DNA from: Mesostigma viride
Lineage: Eukaryota > Streptophyta > Mesostigmatophyceae > Mesostigmatales > Mesostigmataceae
Direction of reading: 5' to 3'
DNA: 21,000 bases
NCBI GenBank assembly: GCA_009746045.1
Contig: RPFO01000359.1
Span: 1,346,649-1,367,648, forward strand
Shown here: piece by piece, positions 1 to 12,000 of the stretch
How the letters are laid out: the number at the start of each line of letters is the position of its first letter
Position numbering within the stretch: the first letter of the stretch is position 1
Translations under genes and position numbers: made by a program
The notes under the pieces: model-generated
Seen by the model: only the letters and a program-made list of their open reading frames with translations
What the model was told of the DNA's origin: nothing
Databases searched by the model: none

Positions 1-37
1 CGTTGGATGACGCAAAGTGCAGCGGTGTCCTACCACC
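1..37 (-). CDS. Ankyrin exon E18, canonical subtype, cut by the window edge
   Basis: The first 12 codons and one base of an ankyrin exon are present: GGRTPLHFASSN after a CAG acceptor at 38-40. It matches E17 with a few changes, including Gly-Gly-Arg for Asn-Gly-Ser and Ser for Arg. The rest lies left of the window. Confidence 0.75.
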
Positions 38-3000
38 CTGCACGCAGCAGCGACGCGTGTCCCCGTGAGGAACAGATGGAACGTGCGAAACCACAAAGCG
101 GGGGATGAGTCTGCAGGAACCAAACAGGCTGGCGGGAGGCTACTATAGTGAGCACGCACGCCACGCTGCGACACTATAGTGACCCCACGCTGCGACACGC
201 GCGACACTATAGTGACCCAACGCTGCGACACCCACAACACTATAGTGACCACACGCTGCGACACGCGCGACACTATAGTGACCCCACGCTGCGACACGCG
301 CGATACTATAGTGACCCCACGCTGCAACACGCGCGATACTATAGTGACCCCACGCTGGGACACGCGCGGTGCTATAGTGACCAAACGCTGCGACACACGC
401 GATACTATAGTGACCCCACGCATGCGACACTATAGTGACCCCACGCTGTCACACGCGCGATGCTACAGTGACCCCACGCTGCGACACACGCGATAGTATA
501 GCGACCCCATGCATGCGACACTATAGTGACCCCACGCTGCGCCACGCGCGATGCTACAGTGACCCCACGCTGCAACACGCGCGATACTATAGTGACCCCA
601 CGCTGGGACACGCGCGGTGCTATAGTGACCAAACGCTGCGACACACGCGATACTATAGTGACCCCACGCATGCGACACTATAGTGACCCCACGCTGTCAC
701 ACGCACGATGCTACAGTGACCCCACGCTGCGACACACGCGATAGTATAGCGACCCCATGCATGCGACACTATAGTGACCCCACGCTGCGCCACGCGCGAT
801 GCTACAGTGGACCCACGCTGAGACACACGCGACACTATAGTGACCCCACGCTGGGACACCAGCGATACTATAGTGACCGCACACTGCGACACGCGCGATA
901 CTACAGTGACCCCACGCTGCGACACGCGCGACACTATAGTGACCCCACGCTGTGACACGCGCGATACTATAGTGACCAAACGCTGCGCCACGCGCAACAC
1001 TATAGTGACCCCACGCTGCGCCACGCGCGACACTATAGTGACCCCACGCTGCGCCACGCGCGACACTATAGTGACCCCACGCTGCGCCACGCGCTACACT
1101 ATAGTGACCCCACGCTGCGCCACGCGCGATACTATAGTGACCCCACGCTGCGACACGCGCGACACTATAGTGACCCCACGCTGGGACACGCGCGACACTA
1201 TAGTGACCCCACGCACGCGACAACCCAAGTAGTAAGGGATGCACTAATTGCGGAGACAGGTCGGGGGTCGCAGCGGCATGGAACTGCCTACGGTAGAGCC
1301 CCTCGCCCATCCCATACATGACGTTGCAGATACACCGAACGCGTGCACGGGAGCACGCCCGCTTGCGGTCATCAGGTAAAAGAACAGCTTACATTGTCCT
1401 TCGCGTCCTTGTCCGCGCCGCTCGCGAGCAGGTGCTTCACGACCTCCAGGTGGCCGTTGCGTGACGCAAAGTGCAGCGGTGTCGAACCATTCTGCACGCA
1501 GCATCGACGCGTGTCCCCGTGAGGAACAGATGGAACGTGGGAAACCACAAAGCGGGGGATGAGTCTGCAGGAACCAAACAGGCTGGCGGGAGGCTACTAT
1601 AGTGAGCACGCACGCCACGCTGCGACACACGCTATGCTTTAGTGACCCCACGCTGCGCCACGCGCGATACTATAGTGACCCCACGCTGGGACACATGAGA
1701 CACTATAGTGACCCGCATGTTGCGACCCACGCGGTGCTATAGTGACCCCACGCTGGGACACGCGCGACACTATAGTGACCCAACGCTGGGACACCAGCGC
1801 TACTATAGTGACCCCACGCTGGGACACCAGCGATACTATAGTGACCCCACGCTGCGACACGCGCGACACTATAGTAACCCCACGCTGCGACACGAGCAAT
1901 ACTATAGTGACCGCACGCTGCGACACGCGCGGTGCTATAGTGACCCACGCTGCGACACGCGCGGTGCTATAGTGAACCCAGGCTGCCAAACGCGGGATGC
2001 TATAGTGACCCCACGCTGCGCCACGCGCGATACTATAGTGACCCACGCTGCGACACCCGCGATACTATAGTGACCCCACGCTGCGCCACGCGCGATACTA
2101 TAGTGACCCACGCTGCGACACCCGCGATGCTATAGTGACCCACGCTGCGACACGCGCGACACTATAGTGACCCCACGCTGCGCCACGCGCAACACTATAG
2201 TGACCCCACGCTGCGACACGCGTGATACTATAGTGACCCCACGCTGCGACACGCGCGATACTATAGTGACCCCACGCTGCGACACACGCGATACTATAGT
2301 GACCCCACGCTGCGCCAGGCGCGATACTATAGTGACCCAACGCTGGGACACAAGCGCTACTATAGTGACCCCACGCTGGGACACCAGCAATACTATAGTG
2401 ACCGCACACTGCGACGCGCGCGACACTATAGTGACCGCACACTGCGCCATGCGCGATACTATAGCGACCCCACGCTGCGCCACGCGCGACACTACAGTGA
2501 CACTACAGTGACAGGCAGACCCATAAGCAGACCTCGTTCTTGGCGTTCACATCGGCGCCGCTGGCGACAAGTTGCTTGACCACGTCAAGTTTGCCGTCCC
2601 GTGACGCGTCATGCAGCAAGGTGTTCCCATCCTGTGTGCAGCCGCCGGACAAACAAAAGCACACACAGAAACGTTCACCAAAAGGAACTTTTGCGACGTC
2701 AGGAGTCCCGCGAGACCCGCGCAGGCGCCCAGGGATGGGTGTATGCATCAACAGGAGTCAATCATGCTTGCGTTGGGGTAGATGGGCACGCAACCGTGTA
2801 CGGCATGGTTGCGGATCCGTGGGATGGCCAGGCTGCTGACTTTGTCACAAACTAGCTGCTGCAACTTGTTTCTGTCTCAACTCGAAGTCAGAAGTCCACC
2901 ATGGTGGTAATTGGCGCATTTAGCAGTGTCACAATGACCGTTAAGCATTGTTAGAACAGAAAGTGAAATACACAACAAAGGTTCCTTGACAATGGAGGCA

Positions 3001-6000
3001 GGGGGCTTGGCACACACGGTGTGCAGACATCTGGCAATGAGCGTTAAGGATAACGGGATTAAAATATTAGTTCAAGCCACTCGCGCCTGCCACAGACAAC
3101 TGACGGTTGACGAGGTGGAAGGTTGGTACGGCCTGCAGTGTATGGATGTCTATGAGCCTAGCCAGGGGCTCATGATGGTGGGGAGAATCCCACACTGGAA
3201 CACGGGCAGTGAGTTCGCAGACCTATAAAACACACCAACTGCATGGAGCTACAGCTATGCACCGGTTGGCGGCAGAAGAAAAACAAGGAAAAGAAAGGAG
3301 ACGGCCCGTTGCAAAACTGGCAGTCTTCACACCTCGTGGCAGCGAATGTCGCATGCACCTGCATGGTTGGGGGAATAGACCTTACACACTAGCAAGCTGG
3401 TGGCTGCAGATGATGCCATCAACTTCACAGGCCACAAGCATGCATCATGTTTTCTTCCCGCACATAGTAAATGTCCACACCCTGCCTCAAAGACAGTTGA
3501 AGAGGCAGTTGAAATTGTACGCCACTAGGATTCAAACACAGAACCTCTGGCAGAACTTTGTGACTACAGGGGTCGACCGTGATCCAAAGGCATCCCAAAC
3601 TACAGCCCGATTGCGAAACAGATCCTTATCAGAGAGCAGTGCCAGTGCGTCTGAAATACCTTGATGACTACCGTTGTGACCCCAACAGTAGATCATGTTC
3701 ACATGGATGAAATCATAGGGACAACCCAGCCTGGAGAAAGCCATCCTGTACAAATTTGTGCAACTCGCACAGGCACCGTGTTTGCTTGACAAGTGTGGCA
3801 CCATGGATGAGAACGCATTCCCTTTGCTCACTAATGCAAAGCCCAATCGAGAAACTGACCCCATCAGTGGCAAACACGTCCACGCCACCGTCAGCAAGTT
3901 GCTTCACCACCTCCAGGTGGCCCGCGCGCGATGCGCCCTGCAGCGGGGTGATCCCATCCTGCAGGCAGCCATTACAGACCAGACACACACACACACATAC
4001 ACACATACACACATTAAGAAAGCTGTGCAAAGGCCCAAACGGATGCCTCAGGTGGGTGCCCGCATTAAAAGGAGCTAAGCACATTACTCGCGCAGTGACC
4101 GTGTGCGCACACCCGTGTACAGCACCGTCGCCAATCCATGGCACCACCAGCTTTTTAGGAGTGCGACGTCCTGGCAGCTGCCACATTGAGCCCTGCTTGG
4201 TGAGCTTTGGCTCATCTTACCTGTGATACCTATGCAACGCCGACTAGAGCATTCAACTACACTAGCCAGAGACGACCCTTGATGTACGTACAGCAGCGCA
4301 CGAACAATGTCAGCCAGAATACCCATGGGCAGAGGGGTAGCCCGAGGTTGTGCATGTGGGCACGTCAGGTGACCCAGTGGCAGGCACAGAGTTTGCGTGC
4401 ACGCATCGTTCTGGTGTACCGCCGACAAAAGGGCAGGCTTCCCAAGGGGTGGAAAAGCAGGTTCGTTCTTTTGCCTCCCACCCCTCCACCCTAGGTGTGT
4501 GTGTTGTGTTGTAACACACGGATGGCCCTGTGGGAGCCCAAGTCAGTGTTGAGCCATCCAATAGCCTAGAACACATTTTGTAATAAAATGGAGGTCTATC
4601 GTGTGCATGCAAGGCAACGCAAAGCAAGGACTGGAATGGAATTCCCTTTCTCTGTCCCAAGGGACACCTACCAACTCGACTCAACAAGCGGGTGTAATGA
4701 CATCAGCAGATCTGTCGGGCATGCCTGCCTAGCTTTGGTGAGCCATATTTATGCGCACACGAACCCATATATGATGCAGGAACAACAAACAGCCCACAGA
4801 GTGCAGGTGTGACAGCATCACAATGAGGTGCGCTTGGCATGAGCCTATATACTCATTCGACAGAGCTCGTGATGGTCCTTGTCATGGCCAGCTTGCTGAG
4901 AATATGATGCCCGAATCGCCGGGTGCCATGCCTTTTGCATGTTGCTCCCTGGTCAGAAATCACAGGGACATGTTGTCTTGATTATTTTTACCAACCCCAG
5001 AAGGACAAAGGTACGCAAACCACAAAACAAAATTTCTTCTTGTTTTTAATCCTAAGGAGTGCCGGCTCAGTAAAGCTGCAAGGGTATAGCTGACACAGCA
5101 AGCTTCAAAGAGTAGGATACAAAAGAGACAAAAATAAACCCATGCTTCACATGCTTCACGCATCAACTGGCTGGCCTTTCCCACTTGCGCAAACACAGGG
5201 ACCTGTTGCCACCAGAGCCTCAAAAGACACAGAGGCACACATTGCAGTCAGGAGATGGCTGTCATTTAGGCACCCACGTTGAGCGGAAGGCCTCGCAGTC
5301 CATTTTCTGCAACCTAGATGCACATGCGCTCTCTTATCTGAAGACCAAGCGATGGTGGGCCAGGGCATATCTCCCCTTTACCACCTGGACCAGCGTGAAC
5401 CCATGACCTGACCTTGTCTGTGGCCCTCACGTCGGCGCCGCTGGCAGCAAGTTGTTTGGCCACTTCTACATGGCCTCTTTCAGACGCAAGATGCAGTGGG
5501 GTGCACCCATCCTGCAGGCAGCCGTGTCGCATGCACACACAAGCGCAGCCGCACCCACCAAGAGCGCACACCCACAAGGTAAGCTGTCGCACAAGGAAGA
5601 AGGAGCACACATCAACAGGAGTCAAGCATGCTTGCACAGGGGTGGATGGGCCCGCACTCGCGCATGTCACAGTTTCTGATCCAAGTCAAGGCCAGCTTGT
5701 TGAGATTGTGCCGCCCTAGCAACTGTCACATTGAGGCCTGCTTTGTCTTCCTTGCTACGAAGACAGAACTACATCCACCACACGGTACTTTGCGTGAAAG
5801 CCAGAAAATATGGTGTGCACATAGCGAACAAAAGGTTATGTTGGGATTGCAGATAGAGTTTCTTGTGTGGTGATGAGGATTTGGTGGCAATGTGTGCAAA
5901 GGCCCGGCAACCACGAGTGGATTTGGCTCCCGTGGGTTCAATAAAGCTCCTGCCTTCAACAGTGAACCGACTATTTTTTGAAACTTACGCTCACACTGCT

Positions 6001-9000
6001 GCACACTACTGGACAACTCCACAGCCGCACCCTTATGATGATGGAGACCATGCCATCTCATACTGCTTGTGAAGGACACTTACCCAAACATCTATGACGC
6101 AGGGCTGGGCAAAACATGTAGTACACGGAGTTACGTGATGCAGGGGCCGTGGATTGCTCTTACTAGCCGTGATGGACACAGAGCATAGATGACGTGGTAT
6201 GGTCGCTACTAAGGACATAAACCGACCTTGTCCTTGGCGTTCGCATTAGCACCGCTGGCAACAAGCTGCTTGACCACGTCAAGTTTGCCGTCCCGTGACG
6301 CGTCATGCAGCAAGGTGCGCCCATTCTGCATGCAACCGCCACATACACACAAACATAAACACACACATTCACCAAAGCGTACGCACACAACGTCAGGAGT
6401 CCCACAAAGCCCGCACAAGAGCCCAGGGATGGCTGCCGGCATGAACAGGAGTCAAGCATGCTTGCGTAGAGGTAGATGGGCGCGCAACCGGTATACGGCA
6501 CGGTTGCCGATCTGTGGCACGGCCAGGCTGTGGACATTGTCACATCCCAGCTGCTGCCACACTTCCCTTTCTCGACTCCAAGGCAGAACTACATGCCATG
6601 ATAGTAACTGGCGCAAAAAGCAGCATTACCATAACCGTGAATAATTGTTAGAAAAGCAAGTGAAATACACAATTAAGGTTGCCTTGGCAATGTGGCAGCA
6701 GGGGGTGGGTGGGACAAACACCGTGCACACATCTGGCAAGGATGATGGGACCAAATACTAGTCCAATCCGGTTGTGCCTGCAACAGACAATAGACCACTG
6801 GTGTAAAGTCAGCACGACCTTCAGCATATGGCTGGCCATGAGCCCAGCCAGGGGCTCAATTCGGTGGGGAGCACATCACACTTGAAAACTGACATTCTTT
6901 CCAGACCTGTCCCACACAAAGACCGCACGCAGCTACAGCTATGTACCTGTTGGCAGCACAAGCAACAAAAGAGAAAGAAAGGAGAAGGCTGGTGCGCAAC
7001 TTGCATTCTTCACACCTTGTGGCAGCAAATGTTGCATGGACCTGCATGATTGGGGGAGTCAACCTTACGCACCCTCAAGCTGCAGATGAGGTCATCCACT
7101 TCACAGACCACAAGCATGCATCACATTTGCTTCGCAGAACTTTGTACCTATGGACAACTTGTCGCAAGCACAAGCTCAAGAAGACAGTACATGAAGGTCA
7201 CAGGGACGAAAGCACAGGGACAACCCAGCAAGCCCTCCTGTCCAAACCTTGTGCAACACATAGGCACACATTGTTTCTTGAAGAAAGTGGGGCCATGGAC
7301 GATAGCACATCCTCTTTGGTCACTGCGACCAAGCCCAACCCAGAAACTGACCTCATCCACGTCCGCGCCGCTGGCAATGAGTTGCTTCACCACCTCCAGA
7401 TGGCCTGCACGCGATGCGTCCTGCAGCGGGGTGATCCCATCCTGCACACAGCAAATACAGACCAGTCGCAGCAGCACGCAATGTAAGAAAGCCATGCAAA
7501 GGCCCAAACAGATGCCTCAGGTGGGTGCCCGCATCAAGAGGAATCAAGCTTGTGCAGCGTTGTATGGACGCACACCCGTGTACGGTACCGTTGCCAAACC
7601 GTGGACCACCAGCTTTGTGGGAGTGTGACGTCCTGGCAGCTGCCACATTGACCCCTGCTTTCCCTTTCTCAGTCCCAAGGCAGACCTACCAACCCGAGAA
7701 ACAAGCGAACATAACAACATCCCCAAACGTGTCGGGCACGCCTGCCTAGCTTTGGTGAGCCATACTCATGCAAACCCATATATGATGCAGGAACAACAAA
7801 CAGCCCACAGAGCGCAGGTGTGACGGCATCACAATGAGGTGCGCTTGGCATGACCCTACATCCTCATTCGACAGAGCTCATGATGGTCCTTGTCATGGCC
7901 AGCTTAACTGAGGATATGATGCCCGAATCGCCGGGCGCCCTGCATTTTGGATGTTGCTACCTGGCCAGCAACCACAGGGACCCGTTGTGCTGGTAACATG
8001 CCAACACCAGAGTGATGTACAAAGACCAGAAAGTATACTCCTTGTTTCCAAAGCTGAGCGCTTTGTTTGCAACGCTGCATGCGTAGCTGACGCGATACAC
8101 ATCATGGAATAGCATCCCGAGAGACAGCAATAAACACGCGCTTCACGCACCAACTGTCTGGCCTTTCCCAGTTGTGCAAACACAGGAACCTTGTCGCAAG
8201 AGCCTTGAAAATGACGGAGGCATGCACCAGTCAAGAGATGACTGTCATTTAGGCACGCACATTGAGCGGAAAGCCTCGCTGTCTATTTTTCAGCACCCTA
8301 CAATGCACGGGCGCTCTCTTGTTTCGTGAGCCATGCACCAGAGCACATCCCCCTGACCACCATAACCAAGGTGGACACATGGACTGACCTTGTCCTTGGG
8401 CCTCAGGTCGGCTCTGCTGGCAGCAAGTTGCTGAACCACGGCCACATGGCCTTTCTCAGACGCGAGATGCAGGGGGGTGCGCCCATCCTGCGGGCAGAGT
8501 CACGTGACACATGCACATGCAAGCGCAGCCGCACACACCAAAAGAGCACACACAGGACGTTACGTGCCTCTAAAGGCCCGCATTAGCCATTAGAGGGAGG
8601 ACGCACACATCAACATGAGTCAAGCACGCTTGCACAACGGTGGACAGCCGCGCACTCGCGTATAGCACGTTTTCGGATCCTTGTCACGGTCAGGTTGTTG
8701 ACAGTGTGCTGCCCTAACTGGTGACACATGGCGGCCTGCTCGGTCTTTCTGGCTCCCAAGGCAGAACTGCATCCACCACAACAACGTTACTTTCACACAA
8801 AATGGAAAGGGTGGCACTGAAAGGGAAGTTCTTTTTCTGGGGGAGGGGGAGTCGGCGGCAATGCAAGCAGGGGCCCAGCAACCACAAGAGGAGTAAGTTC
8901 CCGTGGGTGCAAGGAAGCTTGCACCTGCAACACTATACTGACTGAGTCTGATGAAACTTACGCTCACACTGCAGCACTCTACTACACAACTCCACAGCCG

Positions 9001-12000
9001 CGCACTCATGATGATGGAGACCATACCACCGCATACCGTGGGTGAAGGACGCTTACCCAAACATCTATGATGCTGGCCTGGGCAAAACATGTATTGCATT
9101 TTGGTTGCTCATGCAAACTTGCCGTGATTGACAAACAGCAGAGCTGACGTGGTACGGTCGCTAGGTTGCTAACCAACCTTGCCCTTGGCGTTCACATCAG
9201 CACCGCTGGCGACAAGTTGCTTGACCACGTCAAGTTTGCCGTTCAGCGACGCGTCGTGCAGCAAGGTCCGCCCATCCTGCATGCAGCCGCCATATACACA
9301 CAAGCATGAACACACACATTCACCAAAGCGTACGCACATGACGTCAGGACTCCCGCGAGGCCCGCAGAAGCGCCCAGGGATGGGTGCTTGCGTCAACAAA
9401 AATCAAGCATGCTTGCGGAGCGATAGATGGGAACGCATCCTGTACCCCACGGTCAGAGATCGGTGGCACGGCCAGGCAATCGACACTGTCACATACTAGT
9501 TCGTTTCAATATTTTGGAGTCCTGACCTACCAGAGAAACCGTTTCTTTACAAATTAGTGGGACGCCCCAGAGGGGTCGAATCGTCACATCGAAGGCCCTA
9601 TCAGTTTAGACTAAACTACACTAGGAGCACCAAAGCCTTTATACAAACAGGCTTGGTCCCTAAGAGCAGCAGGGTGGGTGGGTGGGAGCTGCAAAAGAGA
9701 CCTGGTACGTCCCCTTGCCTCCACTTTAGTACCCACAAAACGAGCCCTAAGCTAAGTTCAGGTGACGTTCGGTTGCATCGGGGCTTCACGGAAATTTGCG
9801 GCACCAGAAATGTTGGTCGCAAATTCCGCGCCTACCGACTGCCTACCTAGCGCCATAAATGCGTAATCGCCTACGTAAATTCTTAGCTAGGAAAGGCTAG
9901 GATGCGCAGTAGATTCACGCAATATAATGCCGCAATTTTATCAACTAGCTAGCGCCATAACAGCTACGAATTTCCCCCAAATTCGTAATTGTTATGACGC
10001 GAGCTAATTTATAAAATTGCGGCACTAGATTACCGCTATTTACTAGCCGCCTACCTTGTCGTCGCCCCAATGCCGCTCTCAAGGCCCTAACTGCCTTGGC
10101 GGCAGGTCTATTCCCATTTGTCTTCCGCTTCCCAACATAGAGAGATCAACAGATCAAATAATTCTGTAGCTGCTGCCACATTTCCCTTTCTCAACTCCAA
10201 GGCGCAACACCTCACTATGATGATAATTGGCGCAAAATGCCATGTTACCACAGCCGTTAAGGATTGTTAGAAAAGCAAGTGAATTACACGATAAAGGTTG
10301 CCTTGGCAAGGTGGCAGCAGCGGTGGGGTGGCACAAACAGCGTGCAGACATCTGGAAAGGATAACAGGATTCAACACTAGTCCAAGCCACTCGCGCCAGC
10401 AACACACAATAGACCACTGATGGGGTGTAAGGTGGGCCAGGTCTGCAGTGTAGGGCTGTCTAGGACCCTAGCCAGGGGCTCAATTTGGTGGGGAACACAT
10501 CACACTGGAAAACTGACAGATCTTCCCAGACCTGTCTTGCACAACAAGTGTGTGGAGCTACAGATATCAGTCGTCGGCGTCGGAAAAAGAAAAGGAAGAA
10601 AAGAAAAGTCCCGCTGCGCAGCTGGAAGTCTTCACACATCGTGGCAGCAATTGTTGCATGCACCTGCATGCATCGTGGCAGCACCTGTTGCATGCACCTG
10701 CATGGCTCGAGGAGTAGACCTCACACACCAGCAAGCTGCAGATGATGCCATCCACTTTGCAAGCCACAAGAATGCATCACGTTTGCTTCCCAGACCTCTT
10801 ATTGTAATGTGGACACCTTGTCGAGAGCACAAGCCCAGCGAGAGTGTACACTGAATTCAAAGGGATGAAATTACAGGGGCAACCCAGCCAGCCCTCCTAT
10901 CAATTTTTTTGTGCAACACACATAGGCACCCTGTTGCTTGAAAAGTGTGGGGCCATGCGAGTCAACCCTGTTGACACAGGGAGTGCAACCCTGTTGGCCA
11001 CTGCGACCAAGCCCAACCCAGAAACTGACCTCATCCACGTCCGCGCCGCTGGCAATGAATTGCTTCACCACATCCAGATGGCCCGCGCGCAATGCGTCCT
11101 GCAGCGGGGTGATCCCACCCTGCACACAGCAAATACAGACCAGTCGCAGCAGCACCCACTGTAAGAAAGTCGTCCCAAGGCCCAAACAGATGCCTCACAT
11201 GCCCGCGCAAGGACTTGGGCGCACCCGTGTACGACACCGTCGCCAATCCATGGCACCGCCAGCTTGTTGGGCGTCCTGGCAGCTGCCACATTGAGCCCTG
11301 ATTTCCCTTTCTCAGTCCCAAGGCCGACCTACCAACCTGAGAAACAAGCGGGCGTAAAAACATCAGCAGATCTGCCTGGCAGTCGTGCCTAGAGTTTGGT
11401 GAGCCATACCCACACACACACAAACCCACACAGGATGCAGGAACAAAAATACAGCTTACAGAGCGCGGGTGTGGCAGCATCACTACAGGAGGTGCGCCTG
11501 GTTGCAATGCGATGGTTGAGCCTACATCCCAATACAACAGAGCTCATGATCCTTTCCATGGCCAGCTTGCTGAGAATGGAACCCCTAAATTGCCGGGCGC
11601 CCTGCATTTTGGATGTTGCTACCTGGCCAGCAACCACAGGGACCCGTTGTGCTGGTAACATGCCAACACCAGAGTGATGTACAAAGACCAGAAAGTATAC
11701 TCCTTGTTTCCAAAGCTGAGCGCTTTGTTTGCAACGCTGCATGCGTAGCTGACGCGATACACATCATGGAATAGCATCCCGAGAGACAGCAATAAACACA
11801 CACTTCATGCACCAACTGTCTGGCCTTTCCCAGTTGTGCAAACACAGGAACCTTGTCGCAAGAGCCTTGAAAATGACGGAGGCATGCACCAGTCAAGAGA
11901 TGACTGTCATTCAGGCACGCACATTGAGCGGAAAGCCTCGCTGTCTATTTTTCAGCACCCTACAATGCACGGGCGCTCTCTTGTTTCGTGAGCCATGCAC

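Larger units (their letters stand above)
38..1392 (-). other. Intron E17-E18: minisatellite plus a unique tail
   Basis: Besides array 1, positions 38-140 duplicate 1492-1594, next to the acceptor. Positions 1224-1392 are non-repetitive and directly follow donor GTAAGC; I recognise nothing coding in them. Confidence 0.75.
3959..5412 (-). other. Intron E14-E15, with about 443 bp extra
   Basis: It aligns by eye with the E11-E12 intron except for 4199-4641, which interrupts the CCCTGCTT / TCCCTTTCTC junction seen uninterrupted at 7653-7672. The CA microsatellite lies at 3982-4014. Positions 4919-5412 match 7931-8388 with divergence. Confidence 0.72.
4919..7930. repeat. Older diverged three-exon unit (H, L, Q; about 3.0 kb)
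   Basis: It contains E14, E13 and E12 in the same order and spacing as the recent units. Its 3,012 bp is close to 3,662 minus the 667-bp insertion. It is clearly homologous but with many substitutions and small indels. Confidence 0.75.
9277..11029 (-). other. Intron E9-E10, with the 667-bp insertion
   Basis: The palindrome CAAGCATGCTTG is at 9404-9415, the insertion at 9500-10166, and a 34-bp direct repeat at 10637-10704. Confidence 0.75.
7931..11592. repeat. Recent tandem unit, copy 1 (3,662 bp)
   Basis: The CCGGGCGCCC landmark at 7931 recurs at 11593. The unit holds E11, E10 and E9. Confidence 0.9.

Noticed and set aside
143-2511. Long overlapping reading frames on both strands with 11-residue repeats (HYSDPTLRHAR-like, and GHYSIARVAAW-like on the other strand)
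   Set aside because: They follow from a 33-bp period with few stops. Units of irregular length break the frame, both strands are equally open, and the array lies inside introns of the ankyrin gene.
141-2512. CRISPR array
   Set aside because: Units are contiguous and mutually similar over their full length; there are no unique spacers.
141-2512. T7-type phage promoters, because of CACTATAG
   Set aside because: Only the short CACTATAG string matches; the rest of the promoter consensus is absent. The match is explained by the palindromic repeat core.
8721-8945. Plus-strand frames in introns repeated three times with identical proteins
   Set aside because: Repetition reflects duplicated DNA, not selection on the protein. 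The frames are antisense to, or inside, introns of the minus-strand gene and show no family signature.
9566-9590. tRNA-derived SINE, from a weak B-box-like GGGTCGAATCG
   Set aside because: Two mismatches to the box, no convincing A box, no A-rich tail and no cloverleaf.
9557-9850. 97-codon plus-strand gene within the insertion
   Set aside because: No recognisable domain, low-complexity composition and no homologue at the insertion-free introns. It is present three times only because the whole unit is triplicated.
10420-10854. 144-codon plus-strand frame, also at 14082 and 17746
   Set aside because: It is not preserved in the older homologous introns and is shortened in the third copy by a base change. 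It is most likely chance.
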